A DNA stretch of 60,294 bases from Candidatus Melainabacteria bacterium (GTDB lineage Bacteria > Cyanobacteriota > Vampirovibrionia > Obscuribacterales > Obscuribacteraceae). Positions 35,065 to 43,749 of the stretch are shown here, in pieces. The stretch covers positions 1-60,294 of the forward strand of contig JACRFZ010000069.1 in NCBI GenBank assembly GCA_016212515.1. Direction: 5' to 3'. Numbering within the stretch: the first letter of the stretch is position 1; every line of letters starts with the position of its first letter. The notes beneath the pieces were generated by a model, which did not search any database, had not been told where the DNA came from, and saw nothing but the letters and a program-made list of their open reading frames with translations. Both the position numbers and the translations under genes were made by a program.

Positions 35065-36144
35065 CTAGAATATCAAAGCATCAGCGGGCATATCCTTCAG
35101 CTTCACCGGAGTCAAGAGAGCCACTTCCCCGTGGTTCGAGTCATTCATTTCGCGGCTGGCTCTGTACAATTCCTTTCCGTCACTAAAATCTATGACGCCA
35201 TCCATGACTACAATTAGATAAGGCAACTTTACTGCTTCCACCCGCTCGCGACCGCCGGCATTGAAGGAGACATAGTAATCAGAACTATTTCCAGGCAAGA
35301 TTCTCACCTGGCGGTTGCTTCCGGCAGCCTTCGCTCCAGAGGCAAAGAGTGCAAGCAACTTCTGCCGCTCAACAGTGCTAAGTTCCTTTTGCAGGCGACG
35401 CATTTCAGAAATCACTTGCCTCCTGGGCAGCTCCGACTCGGCCCACTGATTAGGATAGAAAACCTGGTAGCGGTCGCCGGCCACAAAGCCAATCGGCCGC
35501 TTTAATAAATTGTCGATGCGCACGTGTACAAAGAAATCCTTACTGCCTTCCTTACGGTAAAGAGCACGCTCAACTGACACGGTGGCCCAGGCGCAACGGG
35601 CCACCTCTTTCCACTGTCCGCTCAAGGGCGCCACCCGAAACTTAAGCTGCACCGGTTCAAAACCGGGACCCCGCCAGAGCAGGGTGTGCTCGCCGGGCTT
35701 CCGGAAGTAGTAACCGATGGCATAACTGAAATCGATGGTTTCTCCCGCAGGCAAACTGGAAAAACGGGCATCGCGCGGGCCGTTTCCAAAGAGCTGGGCG
35801 GACTGCTCGAAGGGCTTACCATCGATCACCAGCTCTGTTTGCGTCAAAACAGGATCGACGGTAACCCTGCCCTTGTTTTTCAGAGAAAACTTGACAAATA
35901 AATCAGGCACTGTTTCAACCGTGGGCTCGCTCTGAGAGAGCCCTATTTTCGCCGTCAGACTTTTGGCAGAAGGGCTGGTATCAGATTGGTCTTTCGCCCG
36001 ATTGGACATCGTTTCTAATCTCCCGGGACTACCGGAAACCGCAGGCGGGCAAAACACATATAAACCAGCCAAGAATAAAGCAACGCCGGTCTTCAGGACG
36101 AAGAGCCGCGTGGTTCCGGATTGATAGTCGGTTTTCTCTGCCAT
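35065..36144 (-). CDS. Exported or anchored beta-domain protein of unknown function
   Basis: 359 residues, ATG start with weak GGG upstream. One hydrophobic segment near 14-32 acts as signal peptide or anchor. The extracytoplasmic part contains an Ig-like beta segment (SLKNKGRVTVDPVLTQTELV, HTLLWRGPGFEPVQLKFRV) and a later helical stretch (RRLQKELSTVERQKLLALFA). No enzyme motif recognised. It lies upstream of the TPR gene on the same strand with a 50-base gap, so the two may form one transcript. Confidence 0.7.
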   Translation of the reverse strand: MAEKTDYQSGTTRLFVLKTGVALFLAGLYVFCPPAVSGSPGRLETMSNRAKDQSDTSPSAKSLTAKIGLSQSEPTVETVPDLFVKFSLKNKGRVTVDPVLTQTELVIDGKPFEQSAQLFGNGPRDARFSSLPAGETIDFSYAIGYYFRKPGEHTLLWRGPGFEPVQLKFRVAPLSGQWKEVARCAWATVSVERALYRKEGSKDFFVHVRIDNLLKRPIGFVAGDRYQVFYPNQWAESELPRRQVISEMRRLQKELSTVERQKLLALFASGAKAAGSNRQVRILPGNSSDYYVSFNAGGRERVEAVKLPYLIVVMDGVIDFSDGKELYRASREMNDSNHGEVALLTPVKLKDMPADALIF

Positions 36145-36258
36145 ACGCCCATGATGCCAGATCCCCTATTGAAAGTCCCCGGTAAAAACCCTGACTGCGA
36201 CCCGGCAGCCTGCCAATATTCGCTGACGAGGAAGCCCTGTTGCAGATAAGTAAGCTCT

Positions 36259-36298
36259 AGCTTCCGGTGCTCCATGAAGCTTCCGGTAAGCTTCCGGT
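36259..36298. repeat. Three direct copies of AGCTTCCGGT
   Basis: Copies start at 36259, 36278 and 36289; the last two are an exact tandem of the 11-base unit AAGCTTCCGGT. They lie in the 220-base gap between the divergent exported-protein and metacaspase genes, where a regulator could bind. Confidence 0.6.
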
Positions 36299-36364
36299 AA
36301 GTAGATTAAATCGGAGCATTCGCTAGGCTTATAATAGAACAGGTTTAGTCTGTGAGGTAGGCTC

Positions 36365-37816
36365 ATGCCATCGACAACAATGCCGGTGTTGATAGAGAAA
36401 GCTTCAAGCCGGGTAAAGAAACCGCACCATCTTGGAGGCGCTACCGCTCTTCTCTTTGCATGCCTGCTTGCCCTTACGCCGGTCGCGGCTCAGACACCTA
36501 AACCGGAAGCTATTCATTCAGACAAACCGATCCAGGACAAATGGGCTCTCATCGTCGGCATCAGTAATTTCAAAAACTCAAATATTCCCCGCCTCAATTA
36601 TGCGGCCAAGGATGCAGCAGATTTCTACCAATTTCTCATCAAAGACGCCGGCTTTGCCCCCGACCATGTGCGCATACTCCTGGACGAGAAGGCTTCCCAG
36701 AGAAGAGTCATGTCCGAATTAGGCAGTAAATTTCTGGCCCGCGTAGCCAAGCGAGACGACCTTGTGGTGCTCTTCTTTTCCACCCATGGCAGTCCGGCCC
36801 AAATGGATTTGAGAGGTGACAACTACCTGGTAGCTCATGACTCCGATCCCGACGACCTGTTCGCATCAGGCATAGAAATGCAAAGGGTCTTAGATGCCAC
36901 CAACAAGCGAGTCTTGACGGACCGCGTACTACTAATTCTAGACGCCTGTCATAGTGGTGCGCTCAAACCGGGAGCCAAGGGTATGAAGCGCGCGGCCAAT
37001 TTCGATGCAGAGGCTTTAGCCCAGGGTTCAGGACAGATGGTGATTTGTTCTTCCAGCACTGATGAGCAGTCTTTTGAGTCAAGGCGTTACAAGAACGGCG
37101 TTTTTACAAAACATCTCATCGACAGCATGCGTGGCGGCGGTAAACCCAAAGAACTGGCCGCTGCTTTTTCGGAACTAAAAGAGAAGGTAAGCACGGAAGT
37201 ACTGGAAGACAGACAGATGCGCCAGACGCCGGTGCTCAACAGCCAGTGGGATGGCGGCGCACTGGTACTGGCGGCGGCTGCTGTCAATCCCCAACAACTA
37301 CCTGCCATTGTCAAAGAAGAACTTGAGCCGGATAGTTCTGAAACTCTCAAGCTTGCAGTTCAAAGTAAAAGCAGACAGCCCCAGGAAACTTCCTCAAGTT
37401 CTAAGGAGAACGCCGGAGGAAATAGACCGGTAACGGCAAATGGCCTTAGCACCACTAGCGACACTAGCGAAAAGCTAGTGTTAAGTAGCGACTATTTCAA
37501 GGAAGAAGGCGACCCCAAGCAGCTACTAAGAGCATACAATGCCACCATTCGTGAAAATCCGCGCGAAGCAGAAATGTTTTATAAGAGGGCTTGCATCTAC
37601 ATACAGCTCAAGCAATGGATTCCAGCACATAACGATCTCGCCCATGCCCAGAGAGTAGATCCCAATTCGGCACGTATTTATCTTGCCCTCGCTTATGTAT
37701 TTCGCAAGATGAACGATCCCGTATCAGCATCAAGAAGCATAGAGCAGGCACTTTTCCTCAATCCATCTTTGCCGGCCCACAAGAAGTTGCCGGCTGCCAT
37801 CGAATTCGGTGACTGA
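36365..37816 (+). CDS. Exported metacaspase-like (C14) protease with TPR tail
   Basis: 483 residues, ATG after GAGGTAGG. Signal peptide (hydrophobic core about 27-41, cleavage near VAAQ). Caspase domain about 55-300: WALIVGISNFKN opening strand, catalytic His141 in FFSTHGS, catalytic Cys195 in LILDACHSG, so the dyad is intact. A Ser/Lys-rich linker (about 325-395) precedes a TPR region (about 400-480, ENPREAEMFYKRACIYIQLK, LALAYVFRKMNDPVSASRSI). Bacterial orthocaspases cleave after Arg/Lys and have been linked to signalling or cell death; targets here are unknown. Confidence 0.9.
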   Translation: MPSTTMPVLIEKASSRVKKPHHLGGATALLFACLLALTPVAAQTPKPEAIHSDKPIQDKWALIVGISNFKNSNIPRLNYAAKDAADFYQFLIKDAGFAPDHVRILLDEKASQRRVMSELGSKFLARVAKRDDLVVLFFSTHGSPAQMDLRGDNYLVAHDSDPDDLFASGIEMQRVLDATNKRVLTDRVLLILDACHSGALKPGAKGMKRAANFDAEALAQGSGQMVICSSSTDEQSFESRRYKNGVFTKHLIDSMRGGGKPKELAAAFSELKEKVSTEVLEDRQMRQTPVLNSQWDGGALVLAAAAVNPQQLPAIVKEELEPDSSETLKLAVQSKSRQPQETSSSSKENAGGNRPVTANGLSTTSDTSEKLVLSSDYFKEEGDPKQLLRAYNATIRENPREAEMFYKRACIYIQLKQWIPAHNDLAHAQRVDPNSARIYLALAYVFRKMNDPVSASRSIEQALFLNPSLPAHKKLPAAIEFGD

Positions 37817-37829
37817 AGCAGACTGCAGT

Positions 37830-39575
37830 TTACTGTTTTGCCACAGCTAATGCACTAGTTCGCCCTTCCGGCAATTTTACTGGCTTCGGCATTGAACTAT
37901 AGGTGAGGAAACCGCCTGAGAGATTCTGTACAGTGAACCCTTTCTGCCTGAGCAATCGATAGGCAATATATGAGCGCTGACCGCTCTGACAATAAGTGAC
38001 TATGCGCTTATTCGCAGGAATTTCGGCAAGGCGCTGCCTCAGCTCCGGCAGCGGAATATGCTGGCTGCCTTCTATATGCCCGCGATTGTATTCGGACTTG
38101 CTACGTACATCAAGGAGACAGACACCTTCGTCCAACAGACTCCGAACCTGGTGCCAGTGTACCTGCTCAAGCTGCCCTTCCAACACATTGGTACCAGTCA
38201 TTCCGACCAGGTTAATCGCATCCTTAGCCGAACCGAAGGGCGGCGCATAAGCCAGCTCCAACTCAGCCAGGTCACGAATGGACATACCGGCTTTGATGGC
38301 TGTAGCCAGCACATCAATACGCTTGTCGACGCCGTCTTTGCCGACGACTTGCGCACCAAGCAAGGCACCAGTAACTTTCTCAAATATAACTTTCATATCC
38401 AGTCTTTCGGCACCGGGATAATAACCGGCATGCTGACTGGGATGCACATAGACCACTTCATAGGAAAGGCTGCTGCCACTTAGCTGTGCCTCGTTCAACC
38501 CCACACAAGCTACCGTCAGATCAAACACTCGCAAGATAGCCGTGCCAAGTGTACCGGCATAGCGCCGCTGCGCTCCAAAAATATTATCGGCGACAATTCG
38601 CCCCTGGCGGTTGGCCGGACCACCCAGGGCAATCAAGGTGTAGCTCTTGCTGATTGGATTCTCCACTTCAATGGCGTCACCAACTGCCCATATGGAAGGT
38701 ACGCTCGTTCTCAAATAGGCATCAACCTTGATGCCGCCGCGCTCTCCCAGACTAATACCGGCCTTGCGGGCCAGGCTTACTTCCGGTCGAACGCCCAATC
38801 CCAGAATAACCAGATCGGCAGGGAAGTGTTGCGCACCAGCCTGCACATGGCAGCTCAGAGGTGGCATCAAACCAGGCACTTGCTCAGGAGCCAGAAAGCC
38901 TTCGATACTATTACCCAATTCTACACGCACACCATGCTTCCGAAGCTCCTGGTGCACAAGGGAGGCCATCTCCGGATCAATAGGGGCTAAGACCTGATCC
39001 TTGCCGTCGATGAGGGTAACCTCCATACCACGGCGGGCATACTGCTCGGACATTTCCAGACCGATAAAGCCACCACCGGCAATGACCACCCGCTGGGGCT
39101 TCTGTTCATTTGTCCAGGCTTGGATAGCTTCAACATCTTCGATGCTCCGCAGCGAGAACAAACCTTTCAAGTCAATGCCTGGCACCCTGGGGCGGATAGG
39201 AGCGGCGCCCACCGAAAGAATCAAGTCATCATAACTTTCCGTGTGCAGCTCTCCGGTGGTTATGTCTTGTACCGATACCAACTTGTTAGCCGCATCTATC
39301 TCCACCACCTCACTATTAACTCGAATATCGAGATTGAGTTTCTGTTTTAGAAGAGCCGGGGTTGCTACAAGAAGATCTTCTTTAGACTCAATTTCGCCGC
39401 CAAGAAAATAAGGCAGACCGCAGTTGGCATAGGACACATAGCCGCTGCGCTCGAATATGATAATCTGAGAATCCTCAGAAAGGCGTCTGGCCCGAGCCGC
39501 AGCACTCATACCACCAGCCACTCCGCCCACAATCACGATCTTCCTGGGCGCGGTAGATTTAAAATCAGTTTCCAT
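37830..39575 (-). CDS. CoA-disulfide reductase-type flavoprotein fused to rhodanese
   Basis: 581 residues, ATG after GGAAG. FAD site VGGVAGGMSAAARARR at the N-terminus, single redox Cys52 in SYANCGLPY (the CoADR active-site form), NAD site VIAGGGFIGLEM near 168, a C-terminal dimerisation domain, and a rhodanese domain (about 470-560) with active-site loop YCQSGQRS. This is the CoADR-RHD layout, which uses NAD(P)H to reduce CoA-persulfides or polysulfides. Final gene of a four-gene sulfur operon; the 72-base gap before it could hold a processing or internal promoter signal. Confidence 0.93.
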   Translation of the reverse strand: METDFKSTAPRKIVIVGGVAGGMSAAARARRLSEDSQIIIFERSGYVSYANCGLPYFLGGEIESKEDLLVATPALLKQKLNLDIRVNSEVVEIDAANKLVSVQDITTGELHTESYDDLILSVGAAPIRPRVPGIDLKGLFSLRSIEDVEAIQAWTNEQKPQRVVIAGGGFIGLEMSEQYARRGMEVTLIDGKDQVLAPIDPEMASLVHQELRKHGVRVELGNSIEGFLAPEQVPGLMPPLSCHVQAGAQHFPADLVILGLGVRPEVSLARKAGISLGERGGIKVDAYLRTSVPSIWAVGDAIEVENPISKSYTLIALGGPANRQGRIVADNIFGAQRRYAGTLGTAILRVFDLTVACVGLNEAQLSGSSLSYEVVYVHPSQHAGYYPGAERLDMKVIFEKVTGALLGAQVVGKDGVDKRIDVLATAIKAGMSIRDLAELELAYAPPFGSAKDAINLVGMTGTNVLEGQLEQVHWHQVRSLLDEGVCLLDVRSKSEYNRGHIEGSQHIPLPELRQRLAEIPANKRIVTYCQSGQRSYIAYRLLRQKGFTVQNLSGGFLTYSSMPKPVKLPEGRTSALAVAKQ

Positions 39576-39647
39576 AATTGCTTCCTTTTATAGTTTCGCT
39601 CCGGCTCCCGGAAAAATAGATTCGACAAGGCTCGCCCCTGAAGTTAC

Positions 39648-41045
39648 TCAGGCAGGCACGCCCTGCTCCTCTTGCACCGGATAACCGGCCTGCTTCCAGG
39701 CGGCGGTGCCTCCCTTTACGTTCAACAGTGGCTTCAAGCCTCGTCTTTCCAGTATGCCTTTGGCTATAGTTGAGCGGTAGCCTGCTGCACAAATAACGGC
39801 GAGGGGCCTACCGGCAGGAATCTTACTCAATTGCTCCGGCAACTCAGCCAGGGGAATATTTATTGCCCCCGGTACATGACCTGAGGCGAATTCGCTGCGG
39901 CGACGCACGTCTATTACAAGCAAATCGCCCTTAGCATCAAGCAGGTTCAGCAATTCATCCACACCAATCAGACTGGAAGAGGAAGCCGCATAGCCAGCTT
40001 CAATCCAGGCATCCATACCATTTTCAAGATAACCGACTACGCTTTCTATGCCGACCCTGGCCAGACGGAGCACCGCTTCTTCCACCTGGAATCTTGTGTT
40101 TGCCACAACCACTATGGCGGTACCAAGTTCTACCAGAGTACCGGCCCAGGAAGCAAACTGACCGCCCAATCCAATATTGAGCGCCCCTTCAATATGCATT
40201 ACACTGTACTCGGCGGCACTACGCACATCCAGCACCACCGCCCCTTTCTCCAGATACCGTAAGGTTTCAGGCGCAGACAGGGCCCGGGGCATGGCAAGCT
40301 CTTTCAAAGGAACAGCTCCCAGTCTATTCAATTCAACATCTTTAGGGAAGTAGGCGGGCACTTCAGGCTGATCGGCGGAGAGGACCTCCACAAAGGCCTC
40401 CTTGGACATGGGCTGGAGAGCATAGTTAAACTTCTTCTGCTGCCCTATGCTGGAAGAACGCTCATCAGAGAGTTGTTTCCCACAAAGAGAGCCGGCACCG
40501 TGAGCCGGATAGACCTCTACATCGTCAGGTAGCTTGAGCAGTTTTTCATGCAGGCTGTCGTACATCAAGGCGGCCATTTCTTCGGCTCTATAACCTTTGC
40601 TGCCGACAAGATCAGGACGACCGACATCGCCAATAAAAAGCGTATCGCCTGAGAATAGTTTCTCCGGCTTACTGGAAGCTGTATCTTTCGCCAGAATGCA
40701 GATGCTCTCGGGAGTGTGCCCGGGAGTCTCTAGAACCGTCAGACACACCTCTCCAATTCGAAATATGTCGCCGTCATGAGCAGCTATATGAGGGAAGGCA
40801 GCGCCGGCCTTAGCACCGAATACGATATCGGCACCGGTGCGCTCGGATAATTCTTTGTGCCCACTGACAAAATCAGCATGCAGATGGGTTTCAAAAATAT
40901 ACTTAATCGTCAGCCCGGCTTTTTCTGCCGCCTCAATATACTGATCAACATCCCGCTGAGGATCGATGACTGCAGCTTCGCCGGCGGAGCCAATTAAGTA
41001 GGAGCCGTGGGCCAGGCATCCCAGATAAAACTGTTGAAAATACAT
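39648..41045 (-). CDS. MBL-fold persulfide dioxygenase-like hydrolase with two rhodanese domains
   Basis: 465 residues, ATG after TGGAGGCGCTT. The beta-lactamase-fold domain (about 1-230) has FETHLHADF with the HxHxD core, TPGHTPES and LFSGDTLF, as in ETHE1-type persulfide dioxygenases. Two rhodanese domains follow (about 265-350 and 370-455). The second has an intact CAAGYRS loop; in the first the Cys position is replaced (VVVANTRF), so it is probably non-catalytic. The likely role is oxidation of glutathione- or protein-bound persulfide to sulfite, which the neighbouring TauE/SafE could export. Confidence 0.9.
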   Translation of the reverse strand: MYFQQFYLGCLAHGSYLIGSAGEAAVIDPQRDVDQYIEAAEKAGLTIKYIFETHLHADFVSGHKELSERTGADIVFGAKAGAAFPHIAAHDGDIFRIGEVCLTVLETPGHTPESICILAKDTASSKPEKLFSGDTLFIGDVGRPDLVGSKGYRAEEMAALMYDSLHEKLLKLPDDVEVYPAHGAGSLCGKQLSDERSSSIGQQKKFNYALQPMSKEAFVEVLSADQPEVPAYFPKDVELNRLGAVPLKELAMPRALSAPETLRYLEKGAVVLDVRSAAEYSVMHIEGALNIGLGGQFASWAGTLVELGTAIVVVANTRFQVEEAVLRLARVGIESVVGYLENGMDAWIEAGYAASSSSLIGVDELLNLLDAKGDLLVIDVRRRSEFASGHVPGAINIPLAELPEQLSKIPAGRPLAVICAAGYRSTIAKGILERRGLKPLLNVKGGTAAWKQAGYPVQEEQGVPA

Positions 41046-41060
41046 AAGCGCCTCCAGAGT

Positions 41061-41807
41061 TTAGTGCACTTCCTTAAAGAGCATCCAGCCGGATAAGAGA
41101 AGTAATGAAATAGCAAAACTGACTTTAAGTTTCTCCTGAGCAATCCGATGAGCCAGACGGCCGGCGATGGGTGCTGCGGCCAGGGCGCCCAGGGCAAAGG
41201 GCAAGATGGAATAATCAAGATGCAGACGAGATGCATAATAGAGAGCACCGACGGCACTGTTCATGGCAATTATCAATAAGGAAGTTCCAATAGCCTTAGT
41301 GATGGGAAGCTTGAGTAACAATGTTAAGGCCGGCACGATGACAAACCCGCCGCCCACACCCAAAAGCCCCGTGAGAATGCCGGCGCCGACGCCGGCCGTA
41401 AGCACCAGCGCCAGTGGGGCAGACCTGGTGTCAGACTGGATGTCCAGAGGCTTTGCTCTGAGCATCAAAAGCGCCACCAGGGCCATCACTAGAGCAAATG
41501 CCGTAAGCTGAACCGAATCTGAGAGCAACCCGGCTAGTTGAGCACCAGCCAGACTGCCGATACCGCCGGCACCACCAAAAACGAGCGCTGTCGATACCAC
41601 TACCGCCTTGTGGCGAAAATGACTGTAGGCGGCAAGTAAACTGGCAAAAGCGACAACAAGCAAACTGGAGGCGACGGCAGACTTAGCATCAAAACCAAGC
41701 AAGTAGACTAAGACAGGCACTGCAATAATGCTACCGCCGCCGCCCAGCAGTCCAAGCAGAGTACCGGTAGCGATACCGGAGGAAGCAGCAATTAGCATGT
41801 GCAGCAT
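41061..41807 (-). CDS. TauE/SafE-family sulfite exporter-like permease
   Basis: 248 residues; the ATG at 41807 lies nine bases after GAGGTGG, while a GTG two codons upstream is too close to it. Eight or so hydrophobic helices in two inverted halves, each with the family Gly-rich signature (LLGLLGGGGSIIAVPVLVYL and LTGLLGVGGGFVIVPAL). TauE/SafE proteins move sulfite, sulfoacetate or related anions. Its place between two persulfide enzymes supports sulfite export, though uptake of a sulfur compound cannot be excluded. Confidence 0.92.
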   Translation of the reverse strand: MLHMLIAASSGIATGTLLGLLGGGGSIIAVPVLVYLLGFDAKSAVASSLLVVAFASLLAAYSHFRHKAVVVSTALVFGGAGGIGSLAGAQLAGLLSDSVQLTAFALVMALVALLMLRAKPLDIQSDTRSAPLALVLTAGVGAGILTGLLGVGGGFVIVPALTLLLKLPITKAIGTSLLIIAMNSAVGALYYASRLHLDYSILPFALGALAAAPIAGRLAHRIAQEKLKVSFAISLLLLSGWMLFKEVH

Positions 41808-41821
41808 GGTCACTTACCACC

Positions 41822-42394
41822 TCAATTGCAGCAGCTACTCTTTTTGCACTCTTTAGCGGCGCCGGGAACTTCCAGCTTATTCCAGGGCGCTTTGCCGAGG
41901 AGAATGCCGAGAGCGCAGGTTCCGGACAAGCCGGCAAAGGTCAGACCGGCGCCGAAGAAACCAGGAATGATGAGGAAAAGTGGATTAACAAAAGCACCCA
42001 GAATGACGCCGGTCAGCACACCGGTGCCAACCACAAGCTGAATCTGCCTTTCTATGGAAAGCCTCTTTTTACCTTCCTTGACAGGCATGCCGGCTTGCCG
42101 CCAGGCGAGCATCCCGCCTTCCAGAACTTTAGGCTGAAAGGCCCTGCCCATAAGGGTGTAGGCGCCGCGCTCGGCTCGTTTACCGCTGCGACAAACCATT
42201 ATCAGTTGCCCCTTGCGCGGCACTTCCTCAAAACGGGACTCCAGACTCTCAAGAGGTATATTTATGGCACCCTCGATGTGCTCGCTCTCAAATTCGATCG
42301 GGCTGCGCACATCAATAAGCACGGCATCCGGCAAAGCCGCCACCTGCGCAGCACCAAGCCGGGGACTAACTGTTGAACTTGCTGTTTCAGACAT
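41822..42394 (-). CDS. YgaP-like membrane rhodanese
   Basis: 190 residues, ATG after GAGGAAC. Rhodanese domain (about 10-105) with catalytic loop VCRSGKRA, then two transmembrane helices (about 118-160, DUF2892-like), and a Cys-rich end ECKKSSCCN. E. coli YgaP has the same rhodanese-two-helix layout and handles sulfane sulfur at the inner membrane. The Cys tail could bind metal or carry persulfide. First gene of the operon, read from a promoter shared with the divergent ArsR-type gene. Confidence 0.92.
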   Translation of the reverse strand: MSETASSTVSPRLGAAQVAALPDAVLIDVRSPIEFESEHIEGAINIPLESLESRFEEVPRKGQLIMVCRSGKRAERGAYTLMGRAFQPKVLEGGMLAWRQAGMPVKEGKKRLSIERQIQLVVGTGVLTGVILGAFVNPLFLIIPGFFGAGLTFAGLSGTCALGILLGKAPWNKLEVPGAAKECKKSSCCN

Positions 42395-42421
42395 TTTTTG
42401 TTCCTCGCTGGATACAATTAC

Positions 42422-42487
42422 ACTATATCACTATTTGGTTATATACTCAATCATCCATTCGACTGATTGCGAAAATCCCCCTATAGT
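42422..42487. promoter_or_regulatory. Divergent promoters with ArsR-type operator
   Basis: An inverted repeat CAATCA-N10-TGATTG (42448-42469) has the ATCA...TGAT arms seen in ArsR-family operators. For the sulfur operon (minus strand), -35 TTGAGT (42445-42450) and -10 TATAGT (42422-42427) are 17 bases apart, and the operator overlaps the -35. For the regulator (plus strand), -10 TATAGT is at 42482-42487 and a weak -35 TTCGAC (42458-42463) lies inside the operator. This geometry predicts joint repression of operon and regulator. Confidence 0.6.
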
Positions 42488-42555
42488 TGTAGACTGAGTC
42501 CATAGACCTACCGGCACTTTCAGCCTTGAAGCGCCGGAATTCAAAGGAACCCACT

Positions 42556-42894
42556 ATGGCAGGCAAGAAAGTTTTGTTAACAAGACCGGCACTGGAAATC
42601 GTTGCCGCTCGCTTTCGGGCACTTTCCGACGCATCACGCCTGCAGATTTTGCAAAATCTATTTAATGGTGAACACTCGGTGCAGGAACTGTGCGAACTGA
42701 CCGGCATGAGTCAGGCCAATGTCAGCAAACACCTCTCCGTGCTCGCCGAACAAGGCATCGTGCAAAAGCGCCGGGAGGGGCTCTTCGTCTTATATAGTAT
42801 TGCCGACAGCAGCATCTATGAACTGTGCGAAATAGTCTGCGGCGCCGTGGGTAAACGCTACCAGCAAGTAATGAAGGAATTTTCCGGTCGCTGA
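42556..42894 (+). CDS. ArsR-family transcriptional regulator, probable persulfide/sulfide sensor
   Basis: 112 residues; ATG preceded by AAGGAAC, preferred over an upstream TTG. Winged-helix domain: RFRALSDASRLQILQNL, recognition helix SQANVSKHLSVLAEQGIV, wing KRREGLFVLYSI. Cysteines at 46, 91 and 95 (QELCELTG, YELCEIVC) are reminiscent of the two-Cys persulfide switch of BigR/SqrR/YgaV, though their exact helix positions should be compared. Divergent from the sulfur operon and presumably its repressor, released when Cys residues are linked by sulfane sulfur. Confidence 0.9.
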   Translation: MAGKKVLLTRPALEIVAARFRALSDASRLQILQNLFNGEHSVQELCELTGMSQANVSKHLSVLAEQGIVQKRREGLFVLYSIADSSIYELCEIVCGAVGKRYQQVMKEFSGR

Positions 42895-42960
42895 GAAGGC
42901 GCGCTCTCAACCGAGCAGCGCAGGCCCGGTCCACCAAAGCAGAAGAGAGGGAAGAAACTA

Positions 42961-43749
42961 TCATGATCGAAGCAAACTGAGGGCGGCGATCAAATCTACT
43001 AGACTCCCACAGCTCGACAGGCAAAACTGGGCTTCCGTCTTCCGACTGGAACCGACTCTGATTGATACCCCACGGTGGGCATTCACCCAGGCAAAGGCAG
43101 CTTCATCCGGCTCAGCGTCACCGGCATAGAGCACCAGAGGAGCTCTTTTCAGCCTGAGCATGGCAGTCATTTGCTCCAGACCGAAGCCCTTATCCCAAAC
43201 CACCGGCGGCCAGATCTCAAAACTGGTGGGCAGGGTTCTCACAGACAAAGTGCCAAAAGCCGACCGGAACCTGTCTACAATCGCAAAAACCTCAGGCAAG
43301 AAGCGCATCGGCACCAGATGCCAGTGCAAACACAAAGAAAGCTCATGGTCTTCCAGAATGGCACCATACTGCGGACTGAGCCAGCCGGACAGCGCCTCCC
43401 TGGCCTTACTGATCAAACCACGGGAGGCGGCCGCCCGGGCCTCGCAAAAATATACTTTCTCGGCCGAGATTATTTCCAAACCGGAGTTTCCAGCCAGCAT
43501 CAGGCTGGTGGACGGAAAATCGCGACTGAGGCAAGTCAGTCCTCGCGCGCTTAAGATTGCCACGTGCGCGCCAGCGGAAACCAGGTCAGCTAGTCCGCAC
43601 AAAAGAAGGGGACTCACACTGGTGGCATCCGGCAAGGGTGAAATCGGAACCAGCGTGCCGTCCCGGTCGAAGACCAGAAAGACTTCCTGCGAAGCAGAAA
43701 GAGCCTGTTGCACGGCCGCCAGTATCTCAGTTTGCACAAATTGCCTCAT
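42961..43749 (-). CDS. otsB: Trehalose-phosphatase (HAD family)
   Basis: 262 residues. The ATG overlaps the end of the glycosyltransferase gene by 23 bases; a TTG seven codons upstream (43770) is an alternative. HAD motifs: LVFDRDGTLVP (nucleophile and acid Asp; Arg replaces the usual Tyr), ILSARG (motif II), VWDKGFGLE (Lys) and YAGDAEPDEAAF (metal Asp). A cap domain lies between. Hydrolyses trehalose-6-phosphate, or a related sugar phosphate, to the free sugar. Last gene of an operon with a GT20 synthase. Confidence 0.88.
   Translation of the reverse strand: MRQFVQTEILAAVQQALSASQEVFLVFDRDGTLVPISPLPDATSVSPLLLCGLADLVSAGAHVAILSARGLTCLSRDFPSTSLMLAGNSGLEIISAEKVYFCEARAAASRGLISKAREALSGWLSPQYGAILEDHELSLCLHWHLVPMRFLPEVFAIVDRFRSAFGTLSVRTLPTSFEIWPPVVWDKGFGLEQMTAMLRLKRAPLVLYAGDAEPDEAAFAWVNAHRGVSIRVGSSRKTEAQFCLSSCGSLVDLIAALSLLRS

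Noticed and set aside
36259..36298. Short direct repeats as a CRISPR remnant
   Set aside because: Units of 10-11 bases without spacers of regular length do not make a CRISPR array.
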